NCBI RefSeq assembly: GCF_002803605.1
Contig: NZ_PHRG01000004.1
Span: 62,001-126,000, forward strand
Origin: Acinetobacter pseudolwoffii
Lineage (GTDB): Bacteria; Pseudomonadota; Gammaproteobacteria; Pseudomonadales; Moraxellaceae
Direction: 5' to 3'
DNA: 64,000 nt
Below are positions 1-9,951 of this stretch, one piece after another. Below the pieces are notes generated by a model. It was not told where the DNA came from, did no database searches, and saw only the letters and a program-made list of their open reading frames with translations. A program made the position numbers and the translations under genes. The first letter of the stretch is position 1. Each line of letters begins with the position of its first letter.

Positions 1-73
1 TCTGATGCGCTTTTAAAAGCTCTTGACCAACTAACTGAGCCGCACGCGCAGCCATCACCACCATAGGTTCCAT
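1..73 (-). CDS. suhB: Inositol-1-monophosphatase SuhB, N-terminal fragment cut by window edge
   Basis: The minus strand reads ATG at 73 and continues open to base 1, giving a peptide beginning MEPMVVMAARAAQ. This matches my memory of the N-terminus of the Acinetobacter SuhB family (Mg-dependent inositol-phosphate phosphatase, also an rRNA maturation and antitermination factor in enterics). Only about 24 codons are visible and none of the catalytic motifs, so the name rests on the N-terminus alone. It lies downstream of dxs on the same strand, separated by a hairpin, so it is probably transcribed separately. Confidence 0.7.
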   Translation of the reverse strand, partial: MEPMVVMAARAAQLVGQELLKAHQ

Positions 74-119
74 TGAACACCCACTACAAATTTAAAGAAA
101 CTGATAAAGAATAATGCAT

Positions 120-157
120 AAAAGCCCCGATATCTTAGCAAATATCAGGGCTTTTTT
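120..157 (-). terminator. Hairpin terminator after dxs
   Basis: AAAAGCCC and GGGCTTTT flank an inner GATAT/ATATC pairing with one C-A mismatch. The hairpin lies between the dxs stop and suhB start. The run of T is better on the plus strand than on the minus, so its efficiency for dxs is uncertain. Confidence 0.6.
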
Positions 158-187
158 GGAGAAAATGTGTCTAAAATTTTTAAGAAC

Positions 188-2098
188 TTATGACAAAACG
201 CTTTGCCTCAAGGCTGACCAGGCTTGATTCATTGATTTTTCAATACCTTGCGCATCTAATCCGGCCTGATGCAACATTTGTGCATGCGTGGCCTGAGCCA
301 TGAACGTGTCGTCTAAACCAAGATTCAGCAGCGGTTTCACAATCTGTGCTTCTGCCAGATATTCATTCACAGCACTACCCGCACCGCCCATCACGGCATG
401 TTCTTCTACTGTCACAAACAGACTGGTGCTTGATGCCAGATCATCCAGCATTTGCGTATCAAGAGGTTTGATAAAACGCATGTTCACAACACGCACACCA
501 ATCTCATGTTTCACTGCAAAGGCTTCAGCGGCGTCGACTGCGGCCTGTACCCGACTGCCAAAAGCCAGAATAGAAATATATTCGTCACACTGCGCATTAA
601 AGCTGGCGACAATTTCCGCCTGACCGATTGGAATTTCAAACATCTTTTGCTGGATATCCACCCCTAAGCCATTACCACGTGGATAACGCACAGCTGCCGG
701 CCCAGGATATAAATACGCAGTATGCAGCATTTGACGACATTCATTTTCGTCTTTTGGTGCCATGATTACGATATTCGGAATGGTCCGCATATAGGCATAG
801 TCATAGGCACCGGCATGGGTCGGACCATCTTCACCGACCAGACCAGCACGATCAATACCGAAGGTCACATCCAGATTTTGTAAGGCCACATCGTGTACCA
901 GCTGGTCATAACCACGTTGCAGGAAGGTCGAATAAATTGCCACGACCGGCTTTAAGCCTTCACAGGCCATGCCCGCAGCCAGCGTCACGGCATGCTGCTC
1001 TGCAATCGCGACATCGAAAAAACGTTCCGGATATTCTTTGGCAAACTGCACCATACCTGAGCCTTCGCACATGGCCGGTGTAATCGCGAGCAAGCGCGAG
1101 TCCTGTGCTGCTTCATCGCAGAGCCACTGTCCAAATACATCCGAATATTTCGGTGCAGTCTTGGCAGCGGTAATGGCATTAAGCTTGCTAATCGCGTGAT
1201 ATTTGATTTGATCCGATTCGGCCGGCGCAAAGCCCTTGCCCTTTTTAGTATAGATATGAATCAGACGTGGGCCTGTACGCTTTTTCAGCGCTTTAAATAC
1301 ATGCACCAGTTGTTTGACATCATGACCGTCATAAGGGCCGAAATAGTCAAAGCCGATGGCTTTAAACAGGTTATCTGCGGCATCAGTCGCGGCACAGTGC
1401 AAGCGTGAGTTATACAGCCACTCCGGATGCGGCTGTACGTAAGCTTCACCTTCCTCGGTAATATTAACGAATTCACCGCGCTCCCAGATCGCCGCCAGAT
1501 GCTTGGCAAAACCGCCAGTACTGCAAGAAATCGACATGTCATTGTCGTTCAGCACCACCATCAGATCGGCATTGTGCGCAACGGCATCGTTCAAGGCTTC
1601 AAAGGCCATACCCGCCGTCATGGCGCCATCGCCAATAATCGATACCACTTCACATGGCTTGTTCTGGTAGCGACGTGCCAAGGCCATGCCCAGACCAGCA
1701 GAAATTGCCGTCGAAGAATGCCCTACCCCAAAGGTATCAAATTCAGATTCTTCACGTGCTGGAAAGGCTGCCAGACCATCTTTGGCTCGGATAGTAGTGA
1801 GCTGTTCACGACGGCCGGTCAGTGCCTTATGCGGATAGGCCTGATGCCCCACATCCCAGATCAGACGGTCATGTGGAGTATTGAAGCAATAGTGCAGAGC
1901 CACCGTAAGTTCAATAACACCGAGGTTGGCACCAAAATGTCCACCACTTTGCCCGGCAGCATACAAAATGAATTGACGTAACTCATCTGCCACTTGTACT
2001 AGCTGGCTTTGCTCGAGTAAACGTAGTTGCTCAGGATGATTGATCGTATCCAGCAACGGTGTTACAGGGCGTTGAGTAGGGATTTCTGTATACAGCAT
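188..2098 (-). CDS. dxs: 1-deoxy-D-xylulose-5-phosphate synthase
   Basis: Condenses pyruvate and glyceraldehyde 3-phosphate with thiamine diphosphate, the first step of the non-mevalonate isoprenoid pathway. The 636-residue protein has the full family length. The thiamine/Mg motif GDGAMTAG sits near residue 155 with a downstream N, GHQAYPHK lies in the N-terminal domain, and [15 protein letters not shown] marks the pyrimidine-binding domain before the transketolase C-terminal domain. I chose the ATG at 2098 (MLYTEIPTQ) because the ten residues upstream do not look like family sequence. It is divergent from ribA. A later enzyme of the same pathway, IspH, is also in this window. Essential housekeeping gene with nothing unusual. 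Confidence 0.97.
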   Translation of the reverse strand: MLYTEIPTQRPVTPLLDTINHPEQLRLLEQSQLVQVADELRQFILYAAGQSGGHFGANLGVIELTVALHYCFNTPHDRLIWDVGHQAYPHKALTGRREQLTTIRAKDGLAAFPAREESEFDTFGVGHSSTAISAGLGMALARRYQNKPCEVVSIIGDGAMTAGMAFEALNDAVAHNADLMVVLNDNDMSISCSTGGFAKHLAAIWERGEFVNITEEGEAYVQPHPEWLYNSRLHCAATDAADNLFKAIGFDYFGPYDGHDVKQLVHVFKALKKRTGPRLIHIYTKKGKGFAPAESDQIKYHAISKLNAITAAKTAPKYSDVFGQWLCDEAAQDSRLLAITPAMCEGSGMVQFAKEYPERFFDVAIAEQHAVTLAAGMACEGLKPVVAIYSTFLQRGYDQLVHDVALQNLDVTFGIDRAGLVGEDGPTHAGAYDYAYMRTIPNIVIMAPKDENECRQMLHTAYLYPGPAAVRYPRGNGLGVDIQQKMFEIPIGQAEIVASFNAQCDEYISILAFGSRVQAAVDAAEAFAVKHEIGVRVVNMRFIKPLDTQMLDDLASSTSLFVTVEEHAVMGGAGSAVNEYLAEAQIVKPLLNLGLDDTFMAQATHAQMLHQAGLDAQGIEKSMNQAWSALRQSVLS

Positions 2099-2407
2099 AT
2101 TATGGCAAAGCCTTCTAAAGCCTGGCAAATCTAAAGCTAGGTCAATGGGGAGTACCCGATCATATAGCTGAATTGTAGCAGCTTCAATTCAGCTACGCTT
2201 CTAGCGATGCAATATTAAACAATGATCTCATCGGGGTGAAAAAATCGCAGGCTACGATTATCCTGAATAATCTTACTATTTATCAACTATTATCGTCTGC
2301 TTTCTACAAAAAAGAAAATCTAATACAGAATTTCGACTTTGCAATTCTACCAATGTTCAATCATTACGCTATACTTTAGCCACTTTCAGGATTTAACGGG
2401 TTCAGCT
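2099..2407. other. Divergent promoter region between dxs and ribA
   Basis: About 310 bases with no convincing gene. The central part is AT-rich and presumably carries the two divergent promoters. I looked for an FMN riboswitch ahead of ribA and did not recognise one. Confidence 0.4.
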
Positions 2408-3010
2408 GTGCCAATCGAATTTGTCGCAACGTCAAGATTACCTACCGCTCACGGTGAATTTAAAATTACTGTATTTCAAGACCCTAAGACTGGCGAAGAA
2501 CATGTCGCTCTTTCCAAAGGACTTGAAGAAGTTTCTGACGAGCCAGTCGTGGTTCGTGTACATTCTGAATGTTTAACCGGTGATGCCTTTGCTTCACTGA
2601 AATGTGACTGTGGCCCGCAATTGCAGGCGACTTTAAAGCTGATCAATGAGTTAGGTCGCGGGGCGATTCTGTATTTGCGTCAGGAAGGACGCGGTATTGG
2701 CCTGACCAACAAGATTCGTGCCTATGCCCTGCAAGATCAGGGACATGATACGGTCGATGCCAATTTAATGCTGAACCTGCCGGCTGATGCACGTCAATAT
2801 GACATGTGCAGTATTATGCTGGATCATTTGCAGGTCAAAGCGGTACGTCTGGTGACCAACAATCCTTTAAAAATTGAAGCTTTAAAAGCCCAAGGGATTA
2901 ATGTGGTCGATCGGGTGCCCCTCACCGTCGGCTTAAATCCGTTTAATGAGCAATATCTCAAAACCAAACATGAACGTATGGCGCATCTTTATCAGAAGGA
3001 TGATTTTTAA
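2408..3010 (+). CDS. ribA: GTP cyclohydrolase II
   Basis: Opens the imidazole ring of GTP to start riboflavin synthesis. The 200-residue protein has the zinc cysteines in the segment [15 protein letters not shown], the substrate motif RQEGRGIGL and the C-terminal DRVPLTVG block. I start it at the GTG at 2408 (VPIEFVAT). This gives the usual family length, whereas the ATG 69 bases upstream adds residues without family character. It is a stand-alone RibA, not fused to RibB. Downstream is a repeat-rich spacer and the convergent hemN. Confidence 0.95.
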   Translation: MPIEFVATSRLPTAHGEFKITVFQDPKTGEEHVALSKGLEEVSDEPVVVRVHSECLTGDAFASLKCDCGPQLQATLKLINELGRGAILYLRQEGRGIGLTNKIRAYALQDQGHDTVDANLMLNLPADARQYDMCSIMLDHLQVKAVRLVTNNPLKIEALKAQGINVVDRVPLTVGLNPFNEQYLKTKHERMAHLYQKDDF

Positions 3011-3160
3011 ATCCTCCCCTTAATAAATCCCTCCAAACCTCACTTTCTTGCGCTTCGACTTAAAGCAATGCTTAAGTCTTGCTCAGGGAGGCTTTTCCTT
3101 CTTTCAAAAAGAGGAGAAAACTCCCTCCTTTCTTAAAGGAGGGCTGGGGTGGATTAAGTA
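3011..3160. repeat. Imperfect palindromic intergenic repeat between ribA and hemN
   Basis: The spacer between convergent ribA and hemN is rich in CCTCC/GGAGG blocks. It contains a 9-bp hairpin at 3123-3143 (CCCTCCTTT, loop CTT, AAAGGAGGG) followed by GCTGGGGTGGATT, with related CCTCCCC blocks in inverse sense near 3013. A similar hairpin-bearing spacer lies at 22102-22166, again between convergent genes. I read both as copies of a dispersed intergenic repeat. An open frame crosses it but is judged not coding. Confidence 0.55.
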
Positions 3161-4534
3161 TTAAATCGTCATCGAAAAAATCCGGTTCTCCGGCATGCGT
3201 CGCTTTAAACGTAAATCAAAAGCCATACAAATATTACGTACAAATGGTTTCCCTTTCTCCAAAATCGTGACTGATGAGTCTGTCATTTGAATCAAACCAT
3301 CCTGTGCCATTTCTTTAAGCTGTTCCACCACCTGATCGATTTCAGGGAAAAATAGCTCGGGTTTTTCCCATGAGGTACTAAAGCTGCACATCAAATTCAG
3401 AATATGCTGACGAATAATCAAATCTTCCTGATTTAAGACATGTCCTTTAAATACCGGAATTTCATTGCGAGCTAAACAGGCATAATATTCTTCAATAGTT
3501 TTCACATTCTGGGCAAAGCTGTACCAGCTATCACTGATCGAAGAAATTCCTAAACCGATCATCACTTGAGTTTTAGAGGCGGTGTATCCCATAAAATTGC
3601 GGTGTAATGTTCCAGCTTGAAAGGACTGGTACATGCCATCTGTATCTAAAGCAAAATGATCCATGCCAATTTCATGATAGCCATGCGCCAGCAGTTTCTT
3701 TTTGGCCGCTTCATAACATTCACGTTTGATTGCATCTTTGGGTACATCAGCATCTTTAAAACCGCGCTGGCCATTGCCTTTAATCCAAGGCACATGTGCA
3801 TAGCTATATAGAGCCAAACGATCCGGCAGAAGTGAATTGGTTTGCTCAATGGTGTTTAAGACATCGTCCAGATGCTGAAAAGGCAGGCCAAACACCAGAT
3901 CATGCGAAATCGACTCATAGCCAATTTCACGCGCCCATTCGGTTACCTGTTTGACATGTTCATAGGGCTGAATCCGGTGAATGGCTTTTTGCACGGTTTC
4001 ATTATAATCCTGCACCCCATAACTGACCCGGCGAAAGCCCAGATCATACAAGCCTTGTAAATGCTCACGCGTGGTATTGTTCGGATGCCCTTCAAAACTG
4101 AATTCATGCACAGGCGCTATGTCTGCTTTGGCCAAAACACCTTGAATCAGTCGAGTCAAATGCTCAACAGAAAAGAAAGTCGGCGTTCCCCCGCCTAAAT
4201 GAATTTCTTTAATGACCGGCTTATCTTTCAGCAACTCACAATACAAATCCCATTCTTTCAGCACTGCCTGAATATAGGGCTGTTCCATTTCATGTTTTTT
4301 CGTGACTCGCTTATGACACCCGCAAAAAGTGCACAGGCTTTCGCAAAATGGCAGATGGATATACAGGCTGATGCCTTCACTTTGATTGGATTCAGTAAAG
4401 GATTTTTTCAGCGTTTGCTTCCATTGTTCCAGTGAGAAATTCTGCTCTTCCCAATATGGAACGGTCGGATAACTGGTATAGCGGGGACCGGGAACATTAT
4501 ATTTTTGAATCAGGGAATTGACCTGTACCGACAT
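3161..4534 (-). CDS. hemN: Oxygen-independent coproporphyrinogen III oxidase
   Basis: Radical-SAM enzyme that decarboxylates coproporphyrinogen III to protoporphyrinogen IX without oxygen. The cluster motif CESLCTFC lies near residue 65, directly followed by GC as in true HemN, and the SAM motif GGGTPTFF follows. The 457-residue length fits HemN and not the shorter HemW. Start chosen at the second ATG (MSVQVNSLIQ). The gene is divergent from hemF, so both routes for the same haem step are adjacent. I did not find an FNR/Anr-type TTGAT-N4-ATCAA site in the 236-base spacer, so oxygen control is not shown by the sequence. Confidence 0.95.
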   Translation of the reverse strand: MSVQVNSLIQKYNVPGPRYTSYPTVPYWEEQNFSLEQWKQTLKKSFTESNQSEGISLYIHLPFCESLCTFCGCHKRVTKKHEMEQPYIQAVLKEWDLYCELLKDKPVIKEIHLGGGTPTFFSVEHLTRLIQGVLAKADIAPVHEFSFEGHPNNTTREHLQGLYDLGFRRVSYGVQDYNETVQKAIHRIQPYEHVKQVTEWAREIGYESISHDLVFGLPFQHLDDVLNTIEQTNSLLPDRLALYSYAHVPWIKGNGQRGFKDADVPKDAIKRECYEAAKKKLLAHGYHEIGMDHFALDTDGMYQSFQAGTLHRNFMGYTASKTQVMIGLGISSISDSWYSFAQNVKTIEEYYACLARNEIPVFKGHVLNQEDLIIRQHILNLMCSFSTSWEKPELFFPEIDQVVEQLKEMAQDGLIQMTDSSVTILEKGKPFVRNICMAFDLRLKRRMPENRIFSMTI

Positions 4535-4719
4535 GACACCCACCTATTACCATCGAGAAATGCTCAAACCCATGAGCGCTTGCAAGTTATTGTGCGGAGC
4601 TTGAAAAAAGAATTCAACCTAGCCATTTGGTCGGATTTAATACCCCATTCTGTCCATCAATACTCAAATTTAAAGCCTGGTTCAATCCACTACATTGCTA
4701 AATAGACCTTAATCTTTGA

Positions 4720-5727
<1,008 letters not shown>

Positions 5728-5731
5728 TACA

Positions 5732-5758
5732 AACAGCCCTCAAATAGAGGGCTGTTTT
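5732..5758 (+). terminator. Rho-independent terminator after hemF
   Basis: CAGCCCTC, short loop, GAGGGCTG followed by TTTT, immediately after the hemF stop. Confidence 0.85.
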
Positions 5759-5861
5759 AATCCATTATTCCTCTATACTGCTGCAGAGTAATCCCTGATT
5801 TGGTCGCGGCATCCTATCGCTACATCGATCACAATCTATTAGATGTCTAGTGAGAATAACA

Positions 5862-6068
5862 ATGCATCATCTTCAATTAAATCTTCCTGTTTTTGCCTTT
5901 TGGCTTTTTCTGGCTCTCGCCATCAGTGCGATGAGTACCGCCGTTTTGAGTCATAATCTGCTTCTGGATGGCGCAGCTATTCTGGTGAGTATCCTGACTG
6001 TGGTCGGAGCTGTGCTTAGTATGGCGCTGGTATTTGCAGAACATATTATGGACATCTGCAGTTCCTAA
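5862..6068 (+). CDS. Small two-helix membrane protein, unknown function
   Basis: A 68-residue peptide starting MHHLQLNLPV with a GAG-type ribosome site just upstream; an in-frame GTG 12 bases earlier is less likely. Two hydrophobic segments, about residues 9-30 and 36-58, predict a small inner-membrane protein with a short acidic tail. It sits between the hemF terminator and another terminator, so it is a monocistronic unit with its own boundaries, which supports it being real. I do not recognise the family. Confidence 0.6.
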   Translation: MHHLQLNLPVFAFWLFLALAISAMSTAVLSHNLLLDGAAILVSILTVVGAVLSMALVFAEHIMDICSS

Positions 6069-6098
6069 ACCGCATTTCCTGACCCCTTATTTAAAACA

Positions 6099-6125
6099 GC
6101 GCAGGCTTTAGTCCCTGCGCTTTTT
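6099..6125 (+). terminator. Rho-independent terminator after small membrane gene
   Basis: GCGCAGG, loop, CCTGCGC followed by TTTTT. It lies only about 40 bases before the aroE start, leaving little room for an aroE promoter. Confidence 0.85.
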
Positions 6126-6166
6126 CACGTATATTGATGACCATTTCAGCATATGGACATTGTGAA

Positions 6167-6955
6167 ATGAGCAAACAATTTGCCGTGATTGGTAATCCGA
6201 TTGAACAGTCACGCTCTCCAGAATTGCATCACGCTTTTGCAGCAAAAACCGGAATTGATCTAAATTACAGCAAACGTCTGGCTCCTCTGGATGGCTTTGA
6301 GGCCAATATTCAGGAGTTTTTTGCCCATGGCGGAATCGGGATGAATGTCACCGTGCCATTTAAAGAGCAGGCTTTTGCCCAATGTCAGGTACTCAGTGAG
6401 CGAGCCAAAATTGCCAAGGCGGTGAATACCCTGTGGATGAAAAATGGCGTTCTGCATGGCGATAATACTGATGGGCAAGGTCTGGTCGACGCGATTCGTG
6501 CACTCAACTGGCCGCTGGAAAATACCAACATCTTGATTATCGGTGCAGGCGGCGCAACCCGTGGCGTGATCTATCCACTCGCCCAGGCAGGCGCAAAAAA
6601 AATTGTGATTGCCAATCGCACCTTGGCACGCGCTGAACAACTGGTTGCGGATCTACAGGATGCTGTAGCGCAGCTCGAATTACAGGCTATTTCACTAGAA
6701 CATCTTGCCGGTGAGTTTGATCTGGTGATCAATGCCACTTCAGCCAGTCTCAGCGGTGATGCTTTGCTGCTTCCAGAAGCCTTACAGTTTAACTATGCCT
6801 ATGAAATGGCCTATGGCAAGCCTTCCTCCTTCCTTGATCAGGCCAAAGCACGTGCTGTGCCAACATCTGAAGGCTTTGGCATGCTGGTCGGTCAGGCACT
6901 GGAATCTTTTTCTATCTGGAATGGCATCAAACCAGATTTAAAAGATTTTCTATAA
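6167..6955 (+). CDS. aroE: Shikimate dehydrogenase
   Basis: NADPH-dependent reduction of 3-dehydroshikimate in aromatic amino acid synthesis. The 262-residue protein begins MSKQFAVIGNPIEQSRSP. It contains the substrate-site NVTVPFK with its lysine near residue 65, the GDNTDG block, the nucleotide motif GAGGATRG and the C-terminal GFGMLVGQA. The ATG at 6167 is chosen because the family starts at this point; an upstream in-frame ATG adds 11 unconserved residues. The hemF-aroE neighbourhood is common in gammaproteobacteria. Confidence 0.96.
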   Translation: MSKQFAVIGNPIEQSRSPELHHAFAAKTGIDLNYSKRLAPLDGFEANIQEFFAHGGIGMNVTVPFKEQAFAQCQVLSERAKIAKAVNTLWMKNGVLHGDNTDGQGLVDAIRALNWPLENTNILIIGAGGATRGVIYPLAQAGAKKIVIANRTLARAEQLVADLQDAVAQLELQAISLEHLAGEFDLVINATSASLSGDALLLPEALQFNYAYEMAYGKPSSFLDQAKARAVPTSEGFGMLVGQALESFSIWNGIKPDLKDFL

Positions 6956-6978
6956 ATATCCAGTTATTTTGACCAGAG

Positions 6979-7006
6979 AATTCGGGTTGTAACAACAACC
7001 CGAATT
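6979..7006. terminator. Perfect 12-bp palindromic hairpin after aroE
   Basis: AATTCGGGTTGT, loop AACA, ACAACCCGAATT form a perfect stem right after aroE. There is no T run after it, so termination is possible but not typical. Confidence 0.5.
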
Positions 7007-7351
7007 GATCTTAACTCCATTATTAAAGACTAAAAATTCAGCTACTGGATTTAATGACATTTTTAACTTGAATTTTTTATTGATAACAATTGAGTACAAT
7101 TCATACAAAAGTAGCACTAGACAATCTGGTGTTCAATTCATTAAAGTCCAATCAGATAAGAAGTTTTCAACCTTTCTGTACGCTGACAGCCAGAAGATGA
7201 AATCATCCGATTTTATTGGTTGGCTCTAAGACTCGATTCGCTTTTCTGACATTTTTATTTGCTTGCCTTATCAATGTTTTTTTATCTCAAATATGAATAA
7301 TCAAAGAATCGATACAGATAATCCAAAACTATTTTAATCAGGATTAAACGC
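7007..7351. other. AT-rich intergenic region without a supported gene
   Basis: About 345 bases between aroE and the acyl-CoA dehydrogenase. An open frame of 74 codons crosses it but has no ribosome site and low-complexity AT-rich composition in its first half. The region presumably includes the promoter of the downstream gene. Confidence 0.4.
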
Positions 7352-9175
7352 ATGCCAGCATATAAAGCCCCTTTACACGACATTCGCTTCCTTATGAATG
7401 AAGTGCTCGATTACCCTGCGCACTACCAGAATTTGTCGAATGGTGAATATGCCGATACCGACACGGTAGACATGATCTTGGAAGGTGCAGCAGATTTCTG
7501 TGAAAATGTACTTTCACCTCTGAATGAAAGCGGTGATGCTGAAGGCTGTCATTTTGAAAATGGCGAAGTGAAAACGCCTAAGGGCTTTAAAGACGCTTAT
7601 GATCAGTTCGTCCAAGGTGGCTGGCAAGGTCTGTCTTATCCTGAAGAGTTTGGTGGTCAAAACCTGCCAATGTCTTTAAACCTGATCAAATCGGAAATGA
7701 TGGGAACTGCAAACTGGTCATTCCAGATGTATCCGGGTTTAAGCGTGGGCTGTATCAATACCATTATCCAGTACGGCACCGATGAGCAGAAGAATACCTA
7801 TCTGCCGCATCTGGTTGCGGGTACTTGGGCTGGCACCATGTGTCTGACTGAGCCGCAATGTGGTACTGACTTGGGTCAGGTTAAAACCAAAGCCGAGCCG
7901 CAAGAAGATGGCACGTATGCCATTTCAGGAACCAAAATCTTTATTTCCGCAGGCGAGCACGATCTCACTGAAAATATCGTACATATCGTGCTGGCGCGCC
8001 TTCCGGATGCACCGCAAGGTACTAAAGGCATTTCACTGTTTATCGTACCGAAATTTATTGCTGCTGCCGATGGTGGCATCGGTGAGCGCAATCCAGTCAA
8101 TTGCGGTTCGATTGAACATAAAATGGGGATTCGCGCCTCAGCAACAGCCGTGCTGAATTTCGACAAGGCCACGGGTTACTTGATTGGTGAACCGAATAAA
8201 GGCTTGCATGCCATGTTCACCTTCATGAACACTGCGCGTATTGGCACTGCGATTCAAGGCATCTGTCATGCGGAGTTATCCTTCCAAGGTGCTCTGCCGT
8301 ATGCCAAAGAACGTATGTCGATGCGTGCCCTGTCTGGCAAAAAAGATCCGGAAAAAGTGGCGGATGCCATCATTCATCATGCCGATGTACGCCGTATGCT
8401 GTTGACGCAAAAAGCCATTGCCGAAGGTGGCCGTGCCATGATTTATCATGCTGCGCAAATTGCCGACAACATGAATGATGCTTTATTGCGTGGCGATACC
8501 GCTGCCTTTGAACAGCATGATGATCACTTAGGTTTCTATACCCCGATTCTAAAAGGCTTCCTGACTGAAATGGGCTATGAAGCATCGAATCACGGTATGC
8601 AAGTCTTTGGTGGTCATGGCTATATCAAAGAATGGGGCATGGAACAGATCGTGCGTGACTCACGTATTTCTACCCTTTACGAAGGAACGACAGGTGTACA
8701 GGCACTCGATCTGATCGGTCGTAAAGTACTGTTAACCTCGAAAGGCAAAGTGATTCGTGATTATACCGCTGAAATCCTGAAATTTTGTGGTCAGCATGCG
8801 CGTAATAAATATATGCGCCGCTTTGCTTGGGATCTCACCAAGCTATGTGCCCAGTGGAATGCATTAACTGTTCGAATCATGCTGGCAGCCCGTAAAGACC
8901 GCGACATCGTCTCTTCTGCTTCAGTCGATTTCCTGATGTTCTCGGGCTATGTGATGATGGCATACTTCTGGGCGCAGCAAGCCGCAGTTGCCTCAGCCAA
9001 ACTGGCTTCTGGCGATGGTGCAGAAGTACCTGAGTTCTATAAAGCAAAAATCAAAACCGCTGATTTCTATTTCGAACGTATTCTGCCTCGTACCCAAGGT
9101 CATGCTGAAGCGATGGTGAATCCATCCAAAACTATGACCGCACTGGCACCAGAGCACTTTAGTTTTGATTACTAA
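7352..9175 (+). CDS. Acyl-CoA dehydrogenase, DmdC/long C-terminal-domain type
   Basis: FAD-dependent alpha,beta-dehydrogenation of an acyl-CoA. At 607 residues it belongs to the long subfamily with an extra C-terminal domain, which includes 3-methylmercaptopropionyl-CoA dehydrogenase (DmdC) and several Acinetobacter fatty-acid enzymes. Visible motifs are AGTMCLTEPQCGTDLG near residue 160, the FAD-domain stretch MGIRASATA, and QVFGGHGYIKEWGMEQIVRD with YEGTTGVQALDLIGRK, which carries the catalytic glutamate region. It is a single gene bracketed by its own terminator. The chain length of the substrate cannot be told from sequence; a DMSP pathway role would need other dmd genes, which are absent here. 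Confidence 0.88.
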   Translation: MPAYKAPLHDIRFLMNEVLDYPAHYQNLSNGEYADTDTVDMILEGAADFCENVLSPLNESGDAEGCHFENGEVKTPKGFKDAYDQFVQGGWQGLSYPEEFGGQNLPMSLNLIKSEMMGTANWSFQMYPGLSVGCINTIIQYGTDEQKNTYLPHLVAGTWAGTMCLTEPQCGTDLGQVKTKAEPQEDGTYAISGTKIFISAGEHDLTENIVHIVLARLPDAPQGTKGISLFIVPKFIAAADGGIGERNPVNCGSIEHKMGIRASATAVLNFDKATGYLIGEPNKGLHAMFTFMNTARIGTAIQGICHAELSFQGALPYAKERMSMRALSGKKDPEKVADAIIHHADVRRMLLTQKAIAEGGRAMIYHAAQIADNMNDALLRGDTAAFEQHDDHLGFYTPILKGFLTEMGYEASNHGMQVFGGHGYIKEWGMEQIVRDSRISTLYEGTTGVQALDLIGRKVLLTSKGKVIRDYTAEILKFCGQHARNKYMRRFAWDLTKLCAQWNALTVRIMLAARKDRDIVSSASVDFLMFSGYVMMAYFWAQQAAVASAKLASGDGAEVPEFYKAKIKTADFYFERILPRTQGHAEAMVNPSKTMTALAPEHFSFDY

Positions 9176-9193
9176 GCTGTAAATTGAATTACA

Positions 9194-9216
9194 AAGAGCG
9201 CTTCGGCGCTCTTTTT
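9194..9216 (+). terminator. Rho-independent terminator after acyl-CoA dehydrogenase
   Basis: GAGCGC, tetraloop TTCG, GCGCTC, TTTTT. The UUCG tetraloop makes it a very stable hairpin. Confidence 0.9.
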
Positions 9217-9521
9217 ATTGAGAGCTAACCTTTTAAAACCCTAAAAACACCGGCCTGAATACAAAATATACAGGTTTAATTTTATATTTTTCAATAGCCT
9301 AATAAATTAGATAAATAAAACGCTTGTATATCTCAAAATAAGCGGTATGATAATCCCAACTAGAAAAATTCTTGTTTTGGTTAGTTTCTTTTAAGTATCG
9401 CAGTTTTAGTCATAAACCTTCGTATTACAGATCAAAAAGCTCCATCCTTTTTATTTTTCAAAGTTACAGTTAGTCATCTGAAATTTTGGCTATAAATTCA
9501 TACGATTCAATAGGTTACATT
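9217..9521 (+). promoter_or_regulatory. Long upstream region of cold shock gene, probable leader
   Basis: About 305 AT-rich bases lie between the previous terminator and the csp start, with no coding potential. Cold shock genes of the cspA type commonly have long structured leaders that act as temperature sensors, so this region is a candidate. I could not confirm a cold box or the promoter by eye. Confidence 0.35.
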
Positions 9522-9731
9522 ATGTCTAATACAGTTAACGGTACAGTAAAATGGTTCAACGAAACTAAAGGTTTCGGTTTCATTCAACAAGAATCAGGTC
9601 CAGACGTTTTTGCTCATTTCAGCGAAATCACTGGTTCAGGTTTCAAAACTTTAGTTGAAGGCCAAAAGGTTTCTTTCAGCGTAGCTCAAGGTCAAAAAGG
9701 CCCTACAGCTGTAAATATCGTTGCTCTATAA
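9522..9731 (+). CDS. Cold shock domain protein, CspA family
   Basis: A 69-residue single OB-fold nucleic-acid chaperone. It has the RNA-binding motifs KGFGFI (RNP1) and DVFAHF (RNP2) and the opening [15 protein letters not shown]. The start at 9522 ([11 protein letters not shown]) gives the normal family length; upstream in-frame extension is unconserved. It has its own strong terminator. Which paralogue it is, and whether it is cold-induced or constitutive, cannot be decided from the sequence. Confidence 0.93.
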   Translation: MSNTVNGTVKWFNETKGFGFIQQESGPDVFAHFSEITGSGFKTLVEGQKVSFSVAQGQKGPTAVNIVAL

Positions 9732-9750
9732 TTTAGAAGCAAGATATTAA

Positions 9751-9778
9751 AAAAAAGCACTCTTAGAGTGCTTTTTTT
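9751..9778 (+). terminator. Rho-independent terminator after csp
   Basis: AAAAAAGCACTC, loop TTA, GAGTGCTTTTTTT; perfect 12-bp stem. Confidence 0.92.
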
Positions 9779-9951
9779 GTGCTTGTAATTTCTCTTATTC
9801 AACTCTAGCTTTTAAAGCTTATTTGTTTGATTTAAAAACCGGTGTGCTCTATGCCAAGCTAAAAATTCCTGATCTGGTAAAATCTGCACAATAAAAACCC
9901 CCATATAGATTTATGAAGGTCTTTGAAAAATGTTCAGAAAATAAAAATCAG

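Noticed and set aside
3079..3270. Open frame of 63 codons through the ribA-hemN spacer
   Set aside because: Made of the repeat sequence and overlaps the 3' end of hemN in antisense.
7005..7229. Open frame of 74 codons after aroE
   Set aside because: No ribosome site, start lies within the aroE hairpin, and the first half is AT-rich low-complexity sequence. Not supported as a gene.
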